In this document: positions 38,009 to 45,806 of the stretch, in pieces
Layout: each line of letters starts with the position of its first letter
How positions within the stretch are numbered: position 1 is the stretch's first letter
NCBI RefSeq assembly: GCF_008642275.1
Contig: NZ_CP029189.1
Span: 3,760,501 to 3,824,500 of the forward strand
Length of the DNA: 64,000 nucleotides
Origin: Streptomyces venezuelae
GTDB taxonomy: Bacteria > Actinomycetota > Actinomycetes > Streptomycetales > Streptomycetaceae
Reading direction: 5' to 3'
Notes under the pieces: generated by a model
The model's database searches: none
What the model was told of the DNA's origin: nothing
Seen by the model: only the letters and a program-made list of their open reading frames with translations
Translations under genes and position numbers: made by a program

Positions 38009-38914
38009 TTACCGGTCCGTTCCCCTCTCGTTACCGTCCGCGGTCGCGCGCCGGGAACGGCCGGTACCGGCCCGTTCCCGGTCCGGTTCCGTGGCCGCCG
38101 CGATCCGGGATCCCCGGGCGCTGACCAGCACGTCCGTCCGCGTGGTGCCCGATTCGTACCCGGTGAGATCCAGCAGGGCCCGGACCGTCGCGCGGATCCC
38201 GGCCCGTTCCGCGTCGTGCGGCGGCGCCGCCGTTCCCTCGGGGGCGATGTCGGCGACCAGGTGCATGCCGTCGACGGTCAGGGTCTCCACCCTGAACTTG
38301 GCTCCGGTCAGCAGCTCTTCGACGAGGTACGGGGCGCAGTGCCGTGCGGCGACGGCCTGTTCGGCCCAGCGGTCGAGGGCGGGCCGGTCGTGCACCGGGA
38401 CGGTCCACCAGCACCCGGACCGGTCGGCCGACTTGATGACCACGGGCAGGGGGAAGTCCTCCGCCAGGGAGCACGCCTCGGTGACGGACCGGGCCTCCTC
38501 GGCACGTACGGCGGAGGTCCGGCTCTCGTTGAGGATCCGCCGGACCGCGACCGCGTCCGGCAGCCCCCGGGCCGGCTTCCCGCGGCGCGGGGCCAGCTCC
38601 CGCAGCACCTCCTCGGCGGCGGCCGCGGCCGCGCTGTCCAGACCCCGTCCGAGATCGCTCGTGAGGTGGAGGACCTGTCCGATCCCGTGTTCGAGGACGG
38701 TGTCCGCCAGCAGGGCGCGCAGCGCGTCGGTGTCGTCGAAGTCCACCCGGAGGAGCCGCTCCGGGGGCAGCTCCGCGGGAAGTCGCGCGTCCGGTGGGCG
38801 GGGTACGGGATCGGACACCACCCAGACGTCCAGCCCTGCCACGAGCGCGGCGGTCACGAGCCCAGGTCCGGGCCTGACCAGCAGGACCCGCTCCGCGGCC
38901 TGTCTGATGATCAC
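38009..38914 (-). CDS. ATP-grasp-like protein with degenerate C-terminal motif
   Basis: 301-aa protein. The GTG at 38914 follows GGAGGAG by six bases. It has a Rossmann-like pre-grasp domain (VLLVRPGPGLVTAALVAGLDVWVVSD) and a recognisable ATP-grasp core with the adenine/phosphate Lys in PLPVVIKSADRSGCWW (about 150-165) and YLVEELLTGAKFRVE (about 191-205). The expected ExNxR metal motif is not visible: the matching region reads TDVLVSARGSRIAAA, and the protein ends soon after in an Arg-rich tail. It may be inactive, use another metal geometry or be truncated. Third ATP-grasp protein of the block; the small exported peptide gene is 85 bp downstream. Confidence 0.75.
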   Translation of the reverse strand: MIIRQAAERVLLVRPGPGLVTAALVAGLDVWVVSDPVPRPPDARLPAELPPERLLRVDFDDTDALRALLADTVLEHGIGQVLHLTSDLGRGLDSAAAAAAEEVLRELAPRRGKPARGLPDAVAVRRILNESRTSAVRAEEARSVTEACSLAEDFPLPVVIKSADRSGCWWTVPVHDRPALDRWAEQAVAARHCAPYLVEELLTGAKFRVETLTVDGMHLVADIAPEGTAAPPHDAERAGIRATVRALLDLTGYESGTTRTDVLVSARGSRIAAATEPDRERAGTGRSRRATADGNERGTDR

Positions 38915-38926
38915 AGAAATCTCCTC

Positions 38927-38943
38927 CATCGTGTCCCACGATG
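38927..38943. promoter_or_regulatory. inverted repeat at the leader of the ATP-grasp-like gene
   Basis: CATCGTG-TCC-CACGATG, a perfect 7-bp inverted repeat with a 3-nt centre, lies 12 bp upstream of the start codon and touches the Shine-Dalgarno. It could be an operator or an RNA hairpin limiting translation. Confidence 0.45.
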
Positions 38944-39134
38944 GTGTCGCCGGCCCTTCCCGGTCCCTTCCCGCCGCGTTCCCTCCCGGGCCGCGACCCG
39001 GCCCGTGACCTGGCCTGCGACCCCGGCGGCGGGTCCCCCGGACGGCTCCGTCGCAGGGCCGCGGGGCCCCCGGTGCAGCACAGTGGAAGGAGGTACCGAT
39101 CCCGGGGGGAGCATCACGCCGGAGGCGTACAGAC

Positions 39135-39677
39135 ATGGGACTCTTCGACTTCCTGAAGTCCGACAAGAAGAAGGCGCACGACGACGCCGAGAAGGCGCGG
39201 GAGCAGGTGCAGCAGCAGGCGGGCGAGGCCCGCAGGCCTCCCTCGGGTTCCGCGGCCGACGCGGCCTCGGCCACCCGGGCCACCGCCGAGCGCATGGCGG
39301 CGGCGGCCGCGCCGCCCAGGCCCGCCCCCGCGACCCCGACCCCCACGTCCGCCGCGCACAAGGCGGTGCCCGCCGCTCCCAAGCCGGCCGCGATGCCGAA
39401 GCCCGGGGCCTCCTCCGCCGCGCCGGGCGCCATGCACACGCCCACCCCGCACTCGGCCGCGCACAAGGCGGTGCCGGCGGCCCCGATGCGGGGTCCCGTG
39501 CCCGCCGCCAAGAAGCGCACGTACACCGTCAAGGCCGGCGACTCGCTCCCCGCGATCGCCCGTCACGAGCTCGGCAACGAGGCCCGCTGGCGTGAGCTCT
39601 ACGCGATGAACAGGGGCGTCGTCGGCTCCAACCCGGACCTCGTCCGCCCCGGCACGGTCCTCACGCTCCCCGGCTGA
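39135..39677 (+). CDS. LysM domain protein
   Basis: 180-aa protein. It starts MGLFDFLKSDKKKAHDDAEK (charged helix), continues with an Ala/Pro-rich low-complexity linker that contains SAAHKAVPAAP twice (about 71-81 and 106-116), and ends in one LysM domain (about 128-180: YTVKAGDSLPAIARHELGNE to PDLVRPGTVLTLPG). LysM domains bind peptidoglycan or chitin. No signal peptide is visible, so it resembles the cytoplasmic LysM/BON-type proteins whose target is unclear. Similar proteins are common in Streptomyces, and it marks the return to core-looking genes. Confidence 0.88.
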   Translation: MGLFDFLKSDKKKAHDDAEKAREQVQQQAGEARRPPSGSAADAASATRATAERMAAAAAPPRPAPATPTPTSAAHKAVPAAPKPAAMPKPGASSAAPGAMHTPTPHSAAHKAVPAAPMRGPVPAAKKRTYTVKAGDSLPAIARHELGNEARWRELYAMNRGVVGSNPDLVRPGTVLTLPG

Positions 39678-39693
39678 CACCCCCGCGGACGCG

Positions 39694-39733
39694 GAAGGGG
39701 CCCGGATCCTGCCACCAGGATCCGGGCCCCTTC
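39694..39733. terminator. bidirectional terminator after the LysM gene
   Basis: A perfect 18-bp stem (arms 39694-39711 and 39716-39733) with the loop CCAC lies between the convergent LysM and DUF5324 genes. Confidence 0.85.
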
Positions 39734-39744
39734 GCGTGCGCCGT

Positions 39745-40425
39745 TCAGAGCTGCTTGTCGTCGGGGCCCGCCCCGGCCTCGCGTTCCTTCTCGGCCAGCT
39801 CCTCGTCGAAGCCGACCGGCTCCGCGTCGCGCGCCGACAGCTCGGTGGCCGCCGGCGGTTCGACGAGCCAGTCCGGATTCGACTGCTGGTCCCACCACCG
39901 CCACGCCGCGTAGGCGGCGCACGCGAGAAGGCCGACCAGGGCGGCGCCGCGCAGGATCTTCCCGTTGCGCGCGCGCCGCTCGTGGCGCCGTACGAGCTTC
40001 TGCACTTCCTTGGCGGTCACCTGGCCGCGCAGCGCCGCGAGTGCCGCGACCGACCGGGACGCGGCCTCCTCGGCCACCGGTGTGGCGGCCGCGATCGCGC
40101 TCTCGATCTTCGGCTGGGTGTAGTCGGCGGCCTGCCGCGCCGCCCGGCGGGCCTGTGTCGCAGCCCGGTCGACCGGGGGCGGCACATGGGCCCGCGCCGC
40201 CTGGAGCCGGGGATGCAGATGGCAGTCGTAGGTCGAACGGGCGTGCTGGGCGGCGCTGGTCGCCGCGTACGACACCCGGGGTGCCAGCCGCTCGTTCGCT
40301 TCCTGGGCGTAGTGCACCGCGGCTTCCCTGGCGGATTCCGCGTACGGTGCCACCACTTCCGTCGCGTGTCGCACACTCTCCCTGGCGCTCTCGGCTGCCA
40401 GGCGCATGCTCTCCTTGCCGGTCAC
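39745..40425 (-). CDS. DUF5324 family membrane-associated protein
   Basis: 226-aa protein. The GTG at 40425 follows GGAGGAGGA and begins VTGKESMRLAAESARESVRH. It has long Ala/Arg/Glu-rich amphipathic helices (about 1-140, probably coiled coil), a basic stretch RRHERRARNGKI, one transmembrane helix (LRGAALVGLLACAAYAAWRW, about 160-180) and an acidic tail. This matches the DUF5324 family of Streptomyces. Function unknown; convergent with the LysM gene. Confidence 0.82.
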   Translation of the reverse strand: MTGKESMRLAAESARESVRHATEVVAPYAESAREAAVHYAQEANERLAPRVSYAATSAAQHARSTYDCHLHPRLQAARAHVPPPVDRAATQARRAARQAADYTQPKIESAIAAATPVAEEAASRSVAALAALRGQVTAKEVQKLVRRHERRARNGKILRGAALVGLLACAAYAAWRWWDQQSNPDWLVEPPAATELSARDAEPVGFDEELAEKEREAGAGPDDKQL

Positions 40426-40599
40426 GGGATCCTCCTCCTCGGTGGCGGACACAGTTCACCTTTCCACCCTTTGTCGGATCATGCCTGCCATATCGCGGAC
40501 AGGCATGCGTGACAGGGCATACGGGTGGAGGATTTCAGTGCCGCGGAGCGCTCCGTGCGACCATCTGGACCGACAGTGATGACTATGGAAGGCAGATCC

Positions 40600-41127
40600 G
40601 TGGCCGAGAAGCTCTACGCCACCCTGAAGACGACCCACGGCGACATCGAGATCGAGCTGCTGGAGAACTTCGCTCCGAAGACCGTCAGGAACTTCGTCGA
40701 GCTCGCCACGGGCGCCCGGGAATGGACCCGCCCCACCGACGGCCAGAAGACCACGGACCCGCTGTACGACGGCACCGTCTTCCACCGTGTCATCAGCGGC
40801 TTCATGATCCAGGGCGGGGACCCGCTCGGCAACGGCACCGGCGGTCCGGGCTACCGGTTCGCGGACGAGTTCCACCCCGACCTGGCCTTCACCAAGCCCT
40901 TCCTGCTGGCCATGGCCAACGCCGGCCCGGGCACCAACGGCTCGCAGTTCTTCATCACCGTCGCGCCCACCGCCTGGCTGACGCGCAAGCACACCATCTT
41001 CGGCGAGGTCACCGACCCGGCCAGCCAGAAGGTCGTGCAGGCCATCGCAGGCAGCGCCACCAACCCGCGCACCGAGCGCCCGCTGGACGACGTGATCATC
41101 CAGTCCGTGGTGGTCGAGAAGCGCTGA
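40600..41127 (+). CDS. peptidyl-prolyl cis-trans isomerase (cyclophilin type)
   Basis: 175-aa cytoplasmic cyclophilin that speeds up proline isomerisation in protein folding. The GTG at 40600 begins VAEKLYATLKTTHGDIEIEL and has GGAAGG upstream; longer starts to 40525 do not match the family. Signature motifs are VFHRVISGFMIQGGDP (active-site Arg in FHR, Gln in MIQGG) and LAMANAGPGTNGSQFFIT. It is core to this region in Streptomyces, upstream of the rhomboid gene. Confidence 0.95.
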   Translation: MAEKLYATLKTTHGDIEIELLENFAPKTVRNFVELATGAREWTRPTDGQKTTDPLYDGTVFHRVISGFMIQGGDPLGNGTGGPGYRFADEFHPDLAFTKPFLLAMANAGPGTNGSQFFITVAPTAWLTRKHTIFGEVTDPASQKVVQAIAGSATNPRTERPLDDVIIQSVVVEKR

Positions 41128-41227
41128 CCCCGGGAAGGCGGGAACCTTTCGGCCCCGCCCGTCCGTACTGGATGCGTACGGTACCGGCGGGGCGCACGCC
41201 CTGCCCCGCCGCCGACCGAGGGAACCG

Positions 41228-42109
41228 ATGGACACCGACCGTCTGCCGGGCTGCTACCGCCACCCGGACCGCGACACGGGGATCAGCTGCACCCGCTGCG
41301 AGCGCCCCATCTGCCCCGAGTGCATGATCAGCGCCTCGGTCGGCTTCCAGTGTCCCGAGTGCGTCCGCACGGGCTCCGGCACCGGACACCAGCCGGCCGC
41401 GAACGCACCGCGCACCGTCGCGGGCGGCGTGGTCGCCGCCGATCCCCACCTGGTCACCAAGATCCTCATCGGGATCAACGTCCTGGTGTTCCTCGTGGTG
41501 CTCTCCGACCAGGCACTCGCGGTCCAGCTGGAGCTGATCGGCCGGTACCGGGAGTTCCAGTACCTCGCCGGCCCCGTCCGCGGAGTTTCCACAGGCGAGT
41601 ACTACCGGCTGCTGACCTCGGTCTTCCTGCACGTCGAGTGGTGGCACATCGTCGGCAACATGATCGGTCTGTGGGTGATCGGCGGACCGCTGGAAGCGGC
41701 GCTGGGCCGCGTCCGCTATCTCGCGGTCTTCCTGCTCTCCGGCCTGGGCGGGAGCGCACTGGTCTATCTGCTGAGCGAGCCGAACGTGGCGACCCTCGGT
41801 GCCTCCGGCGCCGTCTTCGGCCTGCTCGGGGCCACCGTCGTCCTGGCGAAGCGGCTGCGCTACGAGATGCGGCCGGTGATCGTCATGGTCGTGCTGATGC
41901 TGATGCTGACCTTCGTACCGCTCGGCGGCGCGCTCACGGTGTCCTGGCAGGCCCATGTGGGTGGCCTGGTCACCGGAGCGCTGGTGGGTCTGGGCATGCT
42001 CATGCCGGCCGCTGGCCGGAATCGCGCACTGGTCCAGTGGGGCACCTGCGCGGTGGCCTTCCTGCTGGCCGCAGCGCTGATTCTGACCCGCACCGCGGAA
42101 CTCACCTGA
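41228..42109 (+). CDS. rhomboid family intramembrane serine protease with N-terminal zinc-binding domain
   Basis: 293-aa protein. The N-terminal 50 residues hold a B-box-like zinc site (CYRHPDRDTGISCTRCERPICPECM with a further CPEC). Six or seven transmembrane helices follow. The catalytic Ser193 lies in LGASGAVFGLLGA, and the partner His is in WQAHVGGLVTG. The HIVGNMIGLWVIGGPLEAALG region is the conserved helix 2 His/Asn motif. It would cleave membrane proteins within the bilayer; substrates are unknown. The gene is followed by a cluster of DnaA-box-like sequences. Confidence 0.95.
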   Translation: MDTDRLPGCYRHPDRDTGISCTRCERPICPECMISASVGFQCPECVRTGSGTGHQPAANAPRTVAGGVVAADPHLVTKILIGINVLVFLVVLSDQALAVQLELIGRYREFQYLAGPVRGVSTGEYYRLLTSVFLHVEWWHIVGNMIGLWVIGGPLEAALGRVRYLAVFLLSGLGGSALVYLLSEPNVATLGASGAVFGLLGATVVLAKRLRYEMRPVIVMVVLMLMLTFVPLGGALTVSWQAHVGGLVTGALVGLGMLMPAAGRNRALVQWGTCAVAFLLAAALILTRTAELT

Positions 42110-42124
42110 TCACACCGGCGTCAA

Positions 42125-42188
42125 CTCTCCACAGAGTTATCCACAGATCTTCTGTCTTTTCCTCAGGTGTGGATGACGCTGTGGATAA
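42125..42188. promoter_or_regulatory. cluster of DnaA-box-like sequences outside oriC
   Basis: Four 9-mers within 64 bp: CTCTCCACA (42125), TTATCCACA (42137, perfect E. coli-type box), TGTGGATGA (42168) and TGTGGATAA (42180, perfect in reverse). The outer pair are oppositely oriented. The cluster lies in the 115-bp gap between rhomboid and crgA, about 40 kb from oriC. DnaA-box clusters outside oriC that influence initiation are known in Streptomyces; whether this is one of them is inferred. Confidence 0.7.
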
Positions 42189-42224
42189 CTCATGGGGAGA
42201 GCTTCCATCAGGGGCTGTCGGGTG

Positions 42225-42479
42225 CTACTTCCACTGCGTGGAAACGCCGAATCCGGCAGCGATGAAGCCGAAACCGACCACAATGTTCCAATTGCCCAGA
42301 GCCTCGATCGGCAGCTGGGTCTCGGTCACGTAGAAAACGACGATCCACGCGAGTCCGATCAGGAAGAACGCCAGCATGACCGGGGCGACCCAGCTGCGAT
42401 TCGTGAGCCGGATGTTCTGCGGCTGCCGGGTCGGCGGCGGCGTGTAGTCGTCCTTCTTGCGGATACGTGACTTCGGCAC
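42225..42479 (-). CDS. crgA: cell division protein CrgA
   Basis: 84-aa membrane protein starting [20 protein letters not shown], with two transmembrane helices ([20 protein letters not shown] and [20 protein letters not shown]). Length, basic N-terminus and topology match CrgA, which coordinates FtsZ-ring and septum formation during growth and sporulation in Streptomyces. It is divergent from the DUF881 gene across 67 bp. Confidence 0.95.
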   Translation of the reverse strand: MPKSRIRKKDDYTPPPTRQPQNIRLTNRSWVAPVMLAFFLIGLAWIVVFYVTETQLPIEALGNWNIVVGFGFIAAGFGVSTQWK

Positions 42480-42546
42480 GAGGGGCTCTCCTGTCGATGC
42501 GCTGGGGACCTTGCCTGCCCCGGGCGTCCGTTAGCGTAGTAGACCT

Positions 42547-43344
42547 GTGGCGTTGAAGGAGAAGGGTACGTTGAGCAATTCAGACGACTCCTCCGCGGGT
42601 CCCCGTCGCCGGGCCAGGCCGGTCCGGTTGCTGACGGCCGCCGTCTTCGCCCTGGCAGGGCTGCTCTTCGTCACCAGTTTCAACACCTCCAAGGGTACGA
42701 ACATCCGGACGGACGCCTCACTCCTGAAGCTGTCCGACCTGATCAAGGAGCGCAGCCAGGACAACGCGGCCCTCGAACAGAGCACCGCGGCCGCGCGCGG
42801 CCGGGTGGACGCCCTCGCCGAGCGCGACGACGGCAGCACCAAGGCCGAGGACGCCAAGCTGGCCGCCCTGCGCGCCGTCTCCGGCACCGAGGAGCTGACC
42901 GGCAAGGGCCTGACCGTCACCCTGAACGACGCCCCGCCGAACGCCACCGCACGCATCCCGAACGTGCCCGAGCCGCAGCCCAACGACCTGGTGATCCACC
43001 AGCAGGACCTGCAGGCCGTGGTCAACGCGCTCTGGCACGGCGGTGCCCAGGGCATCCAGGTCATGGACCAGCGGCTGATCTCCACCAGCGCGGTGCGCTG
43101 CGTGGGCAACACCCTGATCCTCCAGGGCCGGGTCTACTCGCCGCCGTACAAGATCTCGGCCGTCGGCGATCCGGGCGCGATGAAGAAGGCCCTCGCCGCC
43201 TCTCCGGCCCTGCAGAACTACCAGCTGTACGTGAACGCGTACGGGCTCGGCTGGAAAGTGGACGAGCACAAGGCGCTGACACTTCCCGGCTACTCCGGCA
43301 CAGTGGACCTCCACTATGCGAAGCCGGTGGCGCCCACCCCGTGA
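42547..43344 (+). CDS. DUF881 family protein
   Basis: 265-aa protein with a basic N-terminus, one transmembrane helix (VRLLTAAVFALAGLLFVTSF, about 28-47) and an extracytoplasmic domain. The latter starts with a coiled-coil-like stretch (about 55-110) and then the DUF881 core (GLTVTLNDAPPN, DLQAVVNALWHGGAQGIQVMDQRL, NTLILQGRVYSPPYKISAVGD). The GTG at 42547 is used here; a TTG eight codons later (42571) has a better-placed GGAG. The family occurs beside crgA and sortases in actinobacteria; a division or wall role is suspected. Confidence 0.88.
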   Translation: MALKEKGTLSNSDDSSAGPRRRARPVRLLTAAVFALAGLLFVTSFNTSKGTNIRTDASLLKLSDLIKERSQDNAALEQSTAAARGRVDALAERDDGSTKAEDAKLAALRAVSGTEELTGKGLTVTLNDAPPNATARIPNVPEPQPNDLVIHQQDLQAVVNALWHGGAQGIQVMDQRLISTSAVRCVGNTLILQGRVYSPPYKISAVGDPGAMKKALAASPALQNYQLYVNAYGLGWKVDEHKALTLPGYSGTVDLHYAKPVAPTP

Positions 43345-44071
43345 TCGGGTCCGTCCTGACGTCGTACTGCGCCTGGCGGTACGGACGTTCAGCGAGGTGT
43401 GCCTGACGGCGGGCACCCTGATCGTGCTCTTCGTCGCCTACATCCTGCTGTGGACCGGGGTCAAGGCCGACCGGGCCATGGACGGGGAGAGGGAGCGGCT
43501 GCGCGACCGCTGGGCGGCCGCCCCGGCCGCCGCGCCGCAGCCGGCGCCGCCGGCCGTCCCGTCGCAGGCCCCGCCGCCCACCGCGGAGCCGGAGCGCCAC
43601 CCCGCCGGCCGGGCCTTCGCGGAGATGTACGTCCCGCGCTTCGGCCCGGACTGGGTCAAGCCCGTCCTGGAGGGCACCGACCCCGAACTGCTGAAAAAGG
43701 GCCTCGGCCACTACGCCGCGACCGCCCCGCTCGGAGCCGTCGGGAACTTCTCGGTGGCCGGCCACCGGCGCACCTACGGGGACCCCTTCAAGGACTTCCC
43801 GCAGCTGCGGCCGGGCGACGAGGTGATCCTCAAGGACGCGAGCACCTGGTACACGTACACGCTCCGGTCCGCGCCCCTGCGCACGCTGCCCACCGACGTC
43901 GCCGTGGTCGGCCCCGTCCCGGAGAAGTCACCGTTCCGGGCGCCGGGCCGCTATCTGACGCTGACGACCTGCGATCCCGAGTGGGGTCACAGCCACCGGC
44001 TGGTCGTCTGGGCGGAGCTGACCGGGACCCGCCCCGCGGCCGAGGGGCGCCCGGAGGGTTTGTCCGGGTGA
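43316..44071 (+). CDS. class E sortase 1
   Basis: 251-aa sortase. It has a cytoplasmic Arg-rich N-terminus, one membrane helix (VCLTAGTLIVLFVAYILLW), an extracellular Pro/Ala linker and the catalytic domain. The catalytic His is in VAGHRRTYGDPF, the Cys in LTLTTCDPEW and the Arg in HRLVVWAEL. Class E sortases attach LAxTG-type proteins to peptidoglycan in actinobacteria. The chosen start overlaps the DUF881 gene by 29 bp. No sortase substrate gene was seen in the window. Confidence 0.9.
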   Translation: MRSRWRPPRDRVRPDVVLRLAVRTFSEVCLTAGTLIVLFVAYILLWTGVKADRAMDGERERLRDRWAAAPAAAPQPAPPAVPSQAPPPTAEPERHPAGRAFAEMYVPRFGPDWVKPVLEGTDPELLKKGLGHYAATAPLGAVGNFSVAGHRRTYGDPFKDFPQLRPGDEVILKDASTWYTYTLRSAPLRTLPTDVAVVGPVPEKSPFRAPGRYLTLTTCDPEWGHSHRLVVWAELTGTRPAAEGRPEGLSG

Positions 44072-44160
44072 CCCACCCTTTCGGGCCGCTGCCTTTAGTC
44101 TGTTCGCGTACCGCCCCCGCGGTGCGTTGAACGAATGTGGACGAAAAGGAATCAGGCGGC

Positions 44161-44337
44161 ATGTACGGCTGGATCTGGCGGCACCTGCCGGGAAACGCGT
44201 GGGTCCGCGCGCTGATCTCGCTCGTACTGGTCCTCGCGGTGGTCTTCGTGCTGTTCCAGTACGTCTTCCCGTGGGCCGAGCCGCTTCTTCCGTTCAACGA
44301 TGTGACGGTGGACGAGGGATCGGGAGCCACTCCGTGA
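44161..44337 (+). CDS. small single-pass membrane protein
   Basis: 58-aa protein beginning MYGWIWRHLPGN at the ATG at 44161, with AAAAGGAA upstream; an ATG eight codons earlier is possible. It has one transmembrane helix (VRALISLVLVLAVVFVLFQYVF) and a short acidic C-terminus. Its stop overlaps the pabA start (GTGA), so the two are coupled. It is regularly found between sortase genes and pabA in Streptomyces; function unknown. Confidence 0.82.
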   Translation: MYGWIWRHLPGNAWVRALISLVLVLAVVFVLFQYVFPWAEPLLPFNDVTVDEGSGATP

Positions 44338-44972
44338 GCGCGCGCATTCTGGTTGTGGACAACTACGACAGCTTTGTCTTCAACCTGGTCCAGTACCTCT
44401 ACCAGCTCGGTGCCGAATGCGAGGTGCTGCGCAACGACGAGGTCGAGCTCGCGCACGCGCAGGACGGATTCGACGGCGTCCTGCTGTCCCCCGGCCCCGG
44501 AACGCCGGAAGAGGCCGGCGTCTGCATCGACATGGTCCGCCACTGTGCGAGCACGGCCGTCCCCGTCTTCGGCGTGTGCCTCGGCATGCAGTCGATGGCG
44601 GTCGCCTACGGAGGCGTCGTGGGCCGGGCGCCCGAGCTGCTGCACGGCAAGACCTCACCCGTCATCCACGAGGGGCTCGGGGTGTTCGAGGGGCTGCCGT
44701 CGCCGTTCACCGCGACCCGCTACCACTCCCTGGCCGCCGAGCCCCGGACCCTGCCGGACGTGCTGGAGGTCACGGCGCGGACCGAGGACGGGATCATCAT
44801 GGGCCTGCGCCACCGGGAGCACGACGTCGAGGGCGTGCAGTTCCATCCCGAGTCGGTGCTGACCGAGTGGGGCCACCGGATGCTCGCCAACTGGCTGGTG
44901 CGGTGCGGTGACGCGGGTGCCGTGGGGCGTTCGGCGGGGCTGGCCCCGGTGGTGGGCAAGGCCGTCGCGTGA
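44334..44972 (+). CDS. pabA: aminodeoxychorismate/anthranilate synthase glutamine amidotransferase subunit
   Basis: 212-aa class I glutamine amidotransferase that supplies ammonia to chorismate for p-aminobenzoate (folate) or anthranilate (tryptophan). It begins VSARILVVDNYDSFVFNLVQYL, with LLSPGPGTPEEAG, the nucleophile Cys in FGVCLGMQSM and the His/Glu pair in QFHPESVLTEWG. With no trpE or pabB partner nearby, assignment between the two pathways rests on similarity and on the conserved position among sortase genes; PabA is more likely. The GTG starts overlap on both sides with neighbours. Confidence 0.9.
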   Translation: MSARILVVDNYDSFVFNLVQYLYQLGAECEVLRNDEVELAHAQDGFDGVLLSPGPGTPEEAGVCIDMVRHCASTAVPVFGVCLGMQSMAVAYGGVVGRAPELLHGKTSPVIHEGLGVFEGLPSPFTATRYHSLAAEPRTLPDVLEVTARTEDGIIMGLRHREHDVEGVQFHPESVLTEWGHRMLANWLVRCGDAGAVGRSAGLAPVVGKAVA

Positions 44973-45793
44973 CCACGGTCGCGCCGTCCGCGCCCACGCA
45001 GGGCCGGGCCGCGCGACGCAGGGCTGCTCAGGAGGCCGCGAAACAGGCCGCCCGGCGCAGCCGCCGCAGGGGCGGCCGACGGCGCAGGCGGCCGCCCTCG
45101 GGCGGCCCGGTGGTCATCGCGAGCCGGCTGGGCGGAGAGCTGTTCATCACGCTCGGCCTGGTGATGCTGCTGTTCGTCGCCTACCAGCTCTGGTACACGA
45201 ACCTGCTGGCGGAGCGCGTGGCGAACGGCGCCGCAGGCTCGCTGCGGCAGAACTGGGAGAGGGATCCCGGCGGCTCCGGGGCCGCCGCACCGCCCGTGAC
45301 GGCCTTCGAGCCCGGCCAGGGCTTCGCGATCCTCCACATCCCGAAGCTGGACGTGAAGGTCCCGGTGGCGGAGGGCGTCAGCAAGCCGAAGGTGCTGGAC
45401 AAGGGCATGGTCGGGCACTACGGCGAGGGCGCGCTGAAGACGGCGATGCCCGCCGACAAGCAGGGCAACTTCGCGGTGGCCGGACACCGCAACACCCACG
45501 GCGAGCCGTTCCGCTACATCAACCAGCTGGTGCCCGGGGATCCCGTCGTGGTCGAGACCCGGGACGCCTACTACACGTACGAGACGACCTCGTCGCTCGC
45601 GCAGACACCGCCGACGAACGTGGCGGTGCTCAAGCCCGTGCCGGAGGGGTCGGGATTCACATCCGAGGGCCGGTACATCACGCTGACCACCTGCACCCCG
45701 GAGTTCACCAGCACCTACCGGATGATCGTATGGGGCAGGATGACCGATGAACGCCCCCGCAGCCAGGGCCCGCCGCCCGCGCTGACCAGCTAA
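44969..45793 (+). CDS. class E sortase 2
   Basis: 274-aa sortase with a very basic cytoplasmic N-terminus ([12 protein letters not shown]), one transmembrane helix (GGELFITLGLVMLLFVAYQLWY) and a catalytic domain with His in VAGHRNTHGEPF, Cys in ITLTTCTPEF and Arg in YRMIVWGRM. The GTG start overlaps pabA (GTGA). Second of three sortases in this gene string. Confidence 0.92.
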   Translation: MTTVAPSAPTQGRAARRRAAQEAAKQAARRSRRRGGRRRRRPPSGGPVVIASRLGGELFITLGLVMLLFVAYQLWYTNLLAERVANGAAGSLRQNWERDPGGSGAAAPPVTAFEPGQGFAILHIPKLDVKVPVAEGVSKPKVLDKGMVGHYGEGALKTAMPADKQGNFAVAGHRNTHGEPFRYINQLVPGDPVVVETRDAYYTYETTSSLAQTPPTNVAVLKPVPEGSGFTSEGRYITLTTCTPEFTSTYRMIVWGRMTDERPRSQGPPPALTS

Positions 45794-45806
45794 GGACGAA
45801 TCAGCA

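Noticed and set aside
37744..38914. Microviridin-like graspetide cluster
   Set aside because: The ATP-grasp protein lacks the metal motif and the peptide has a signal-like helix rather than a typical leader, so it is kept only as one of several readings.
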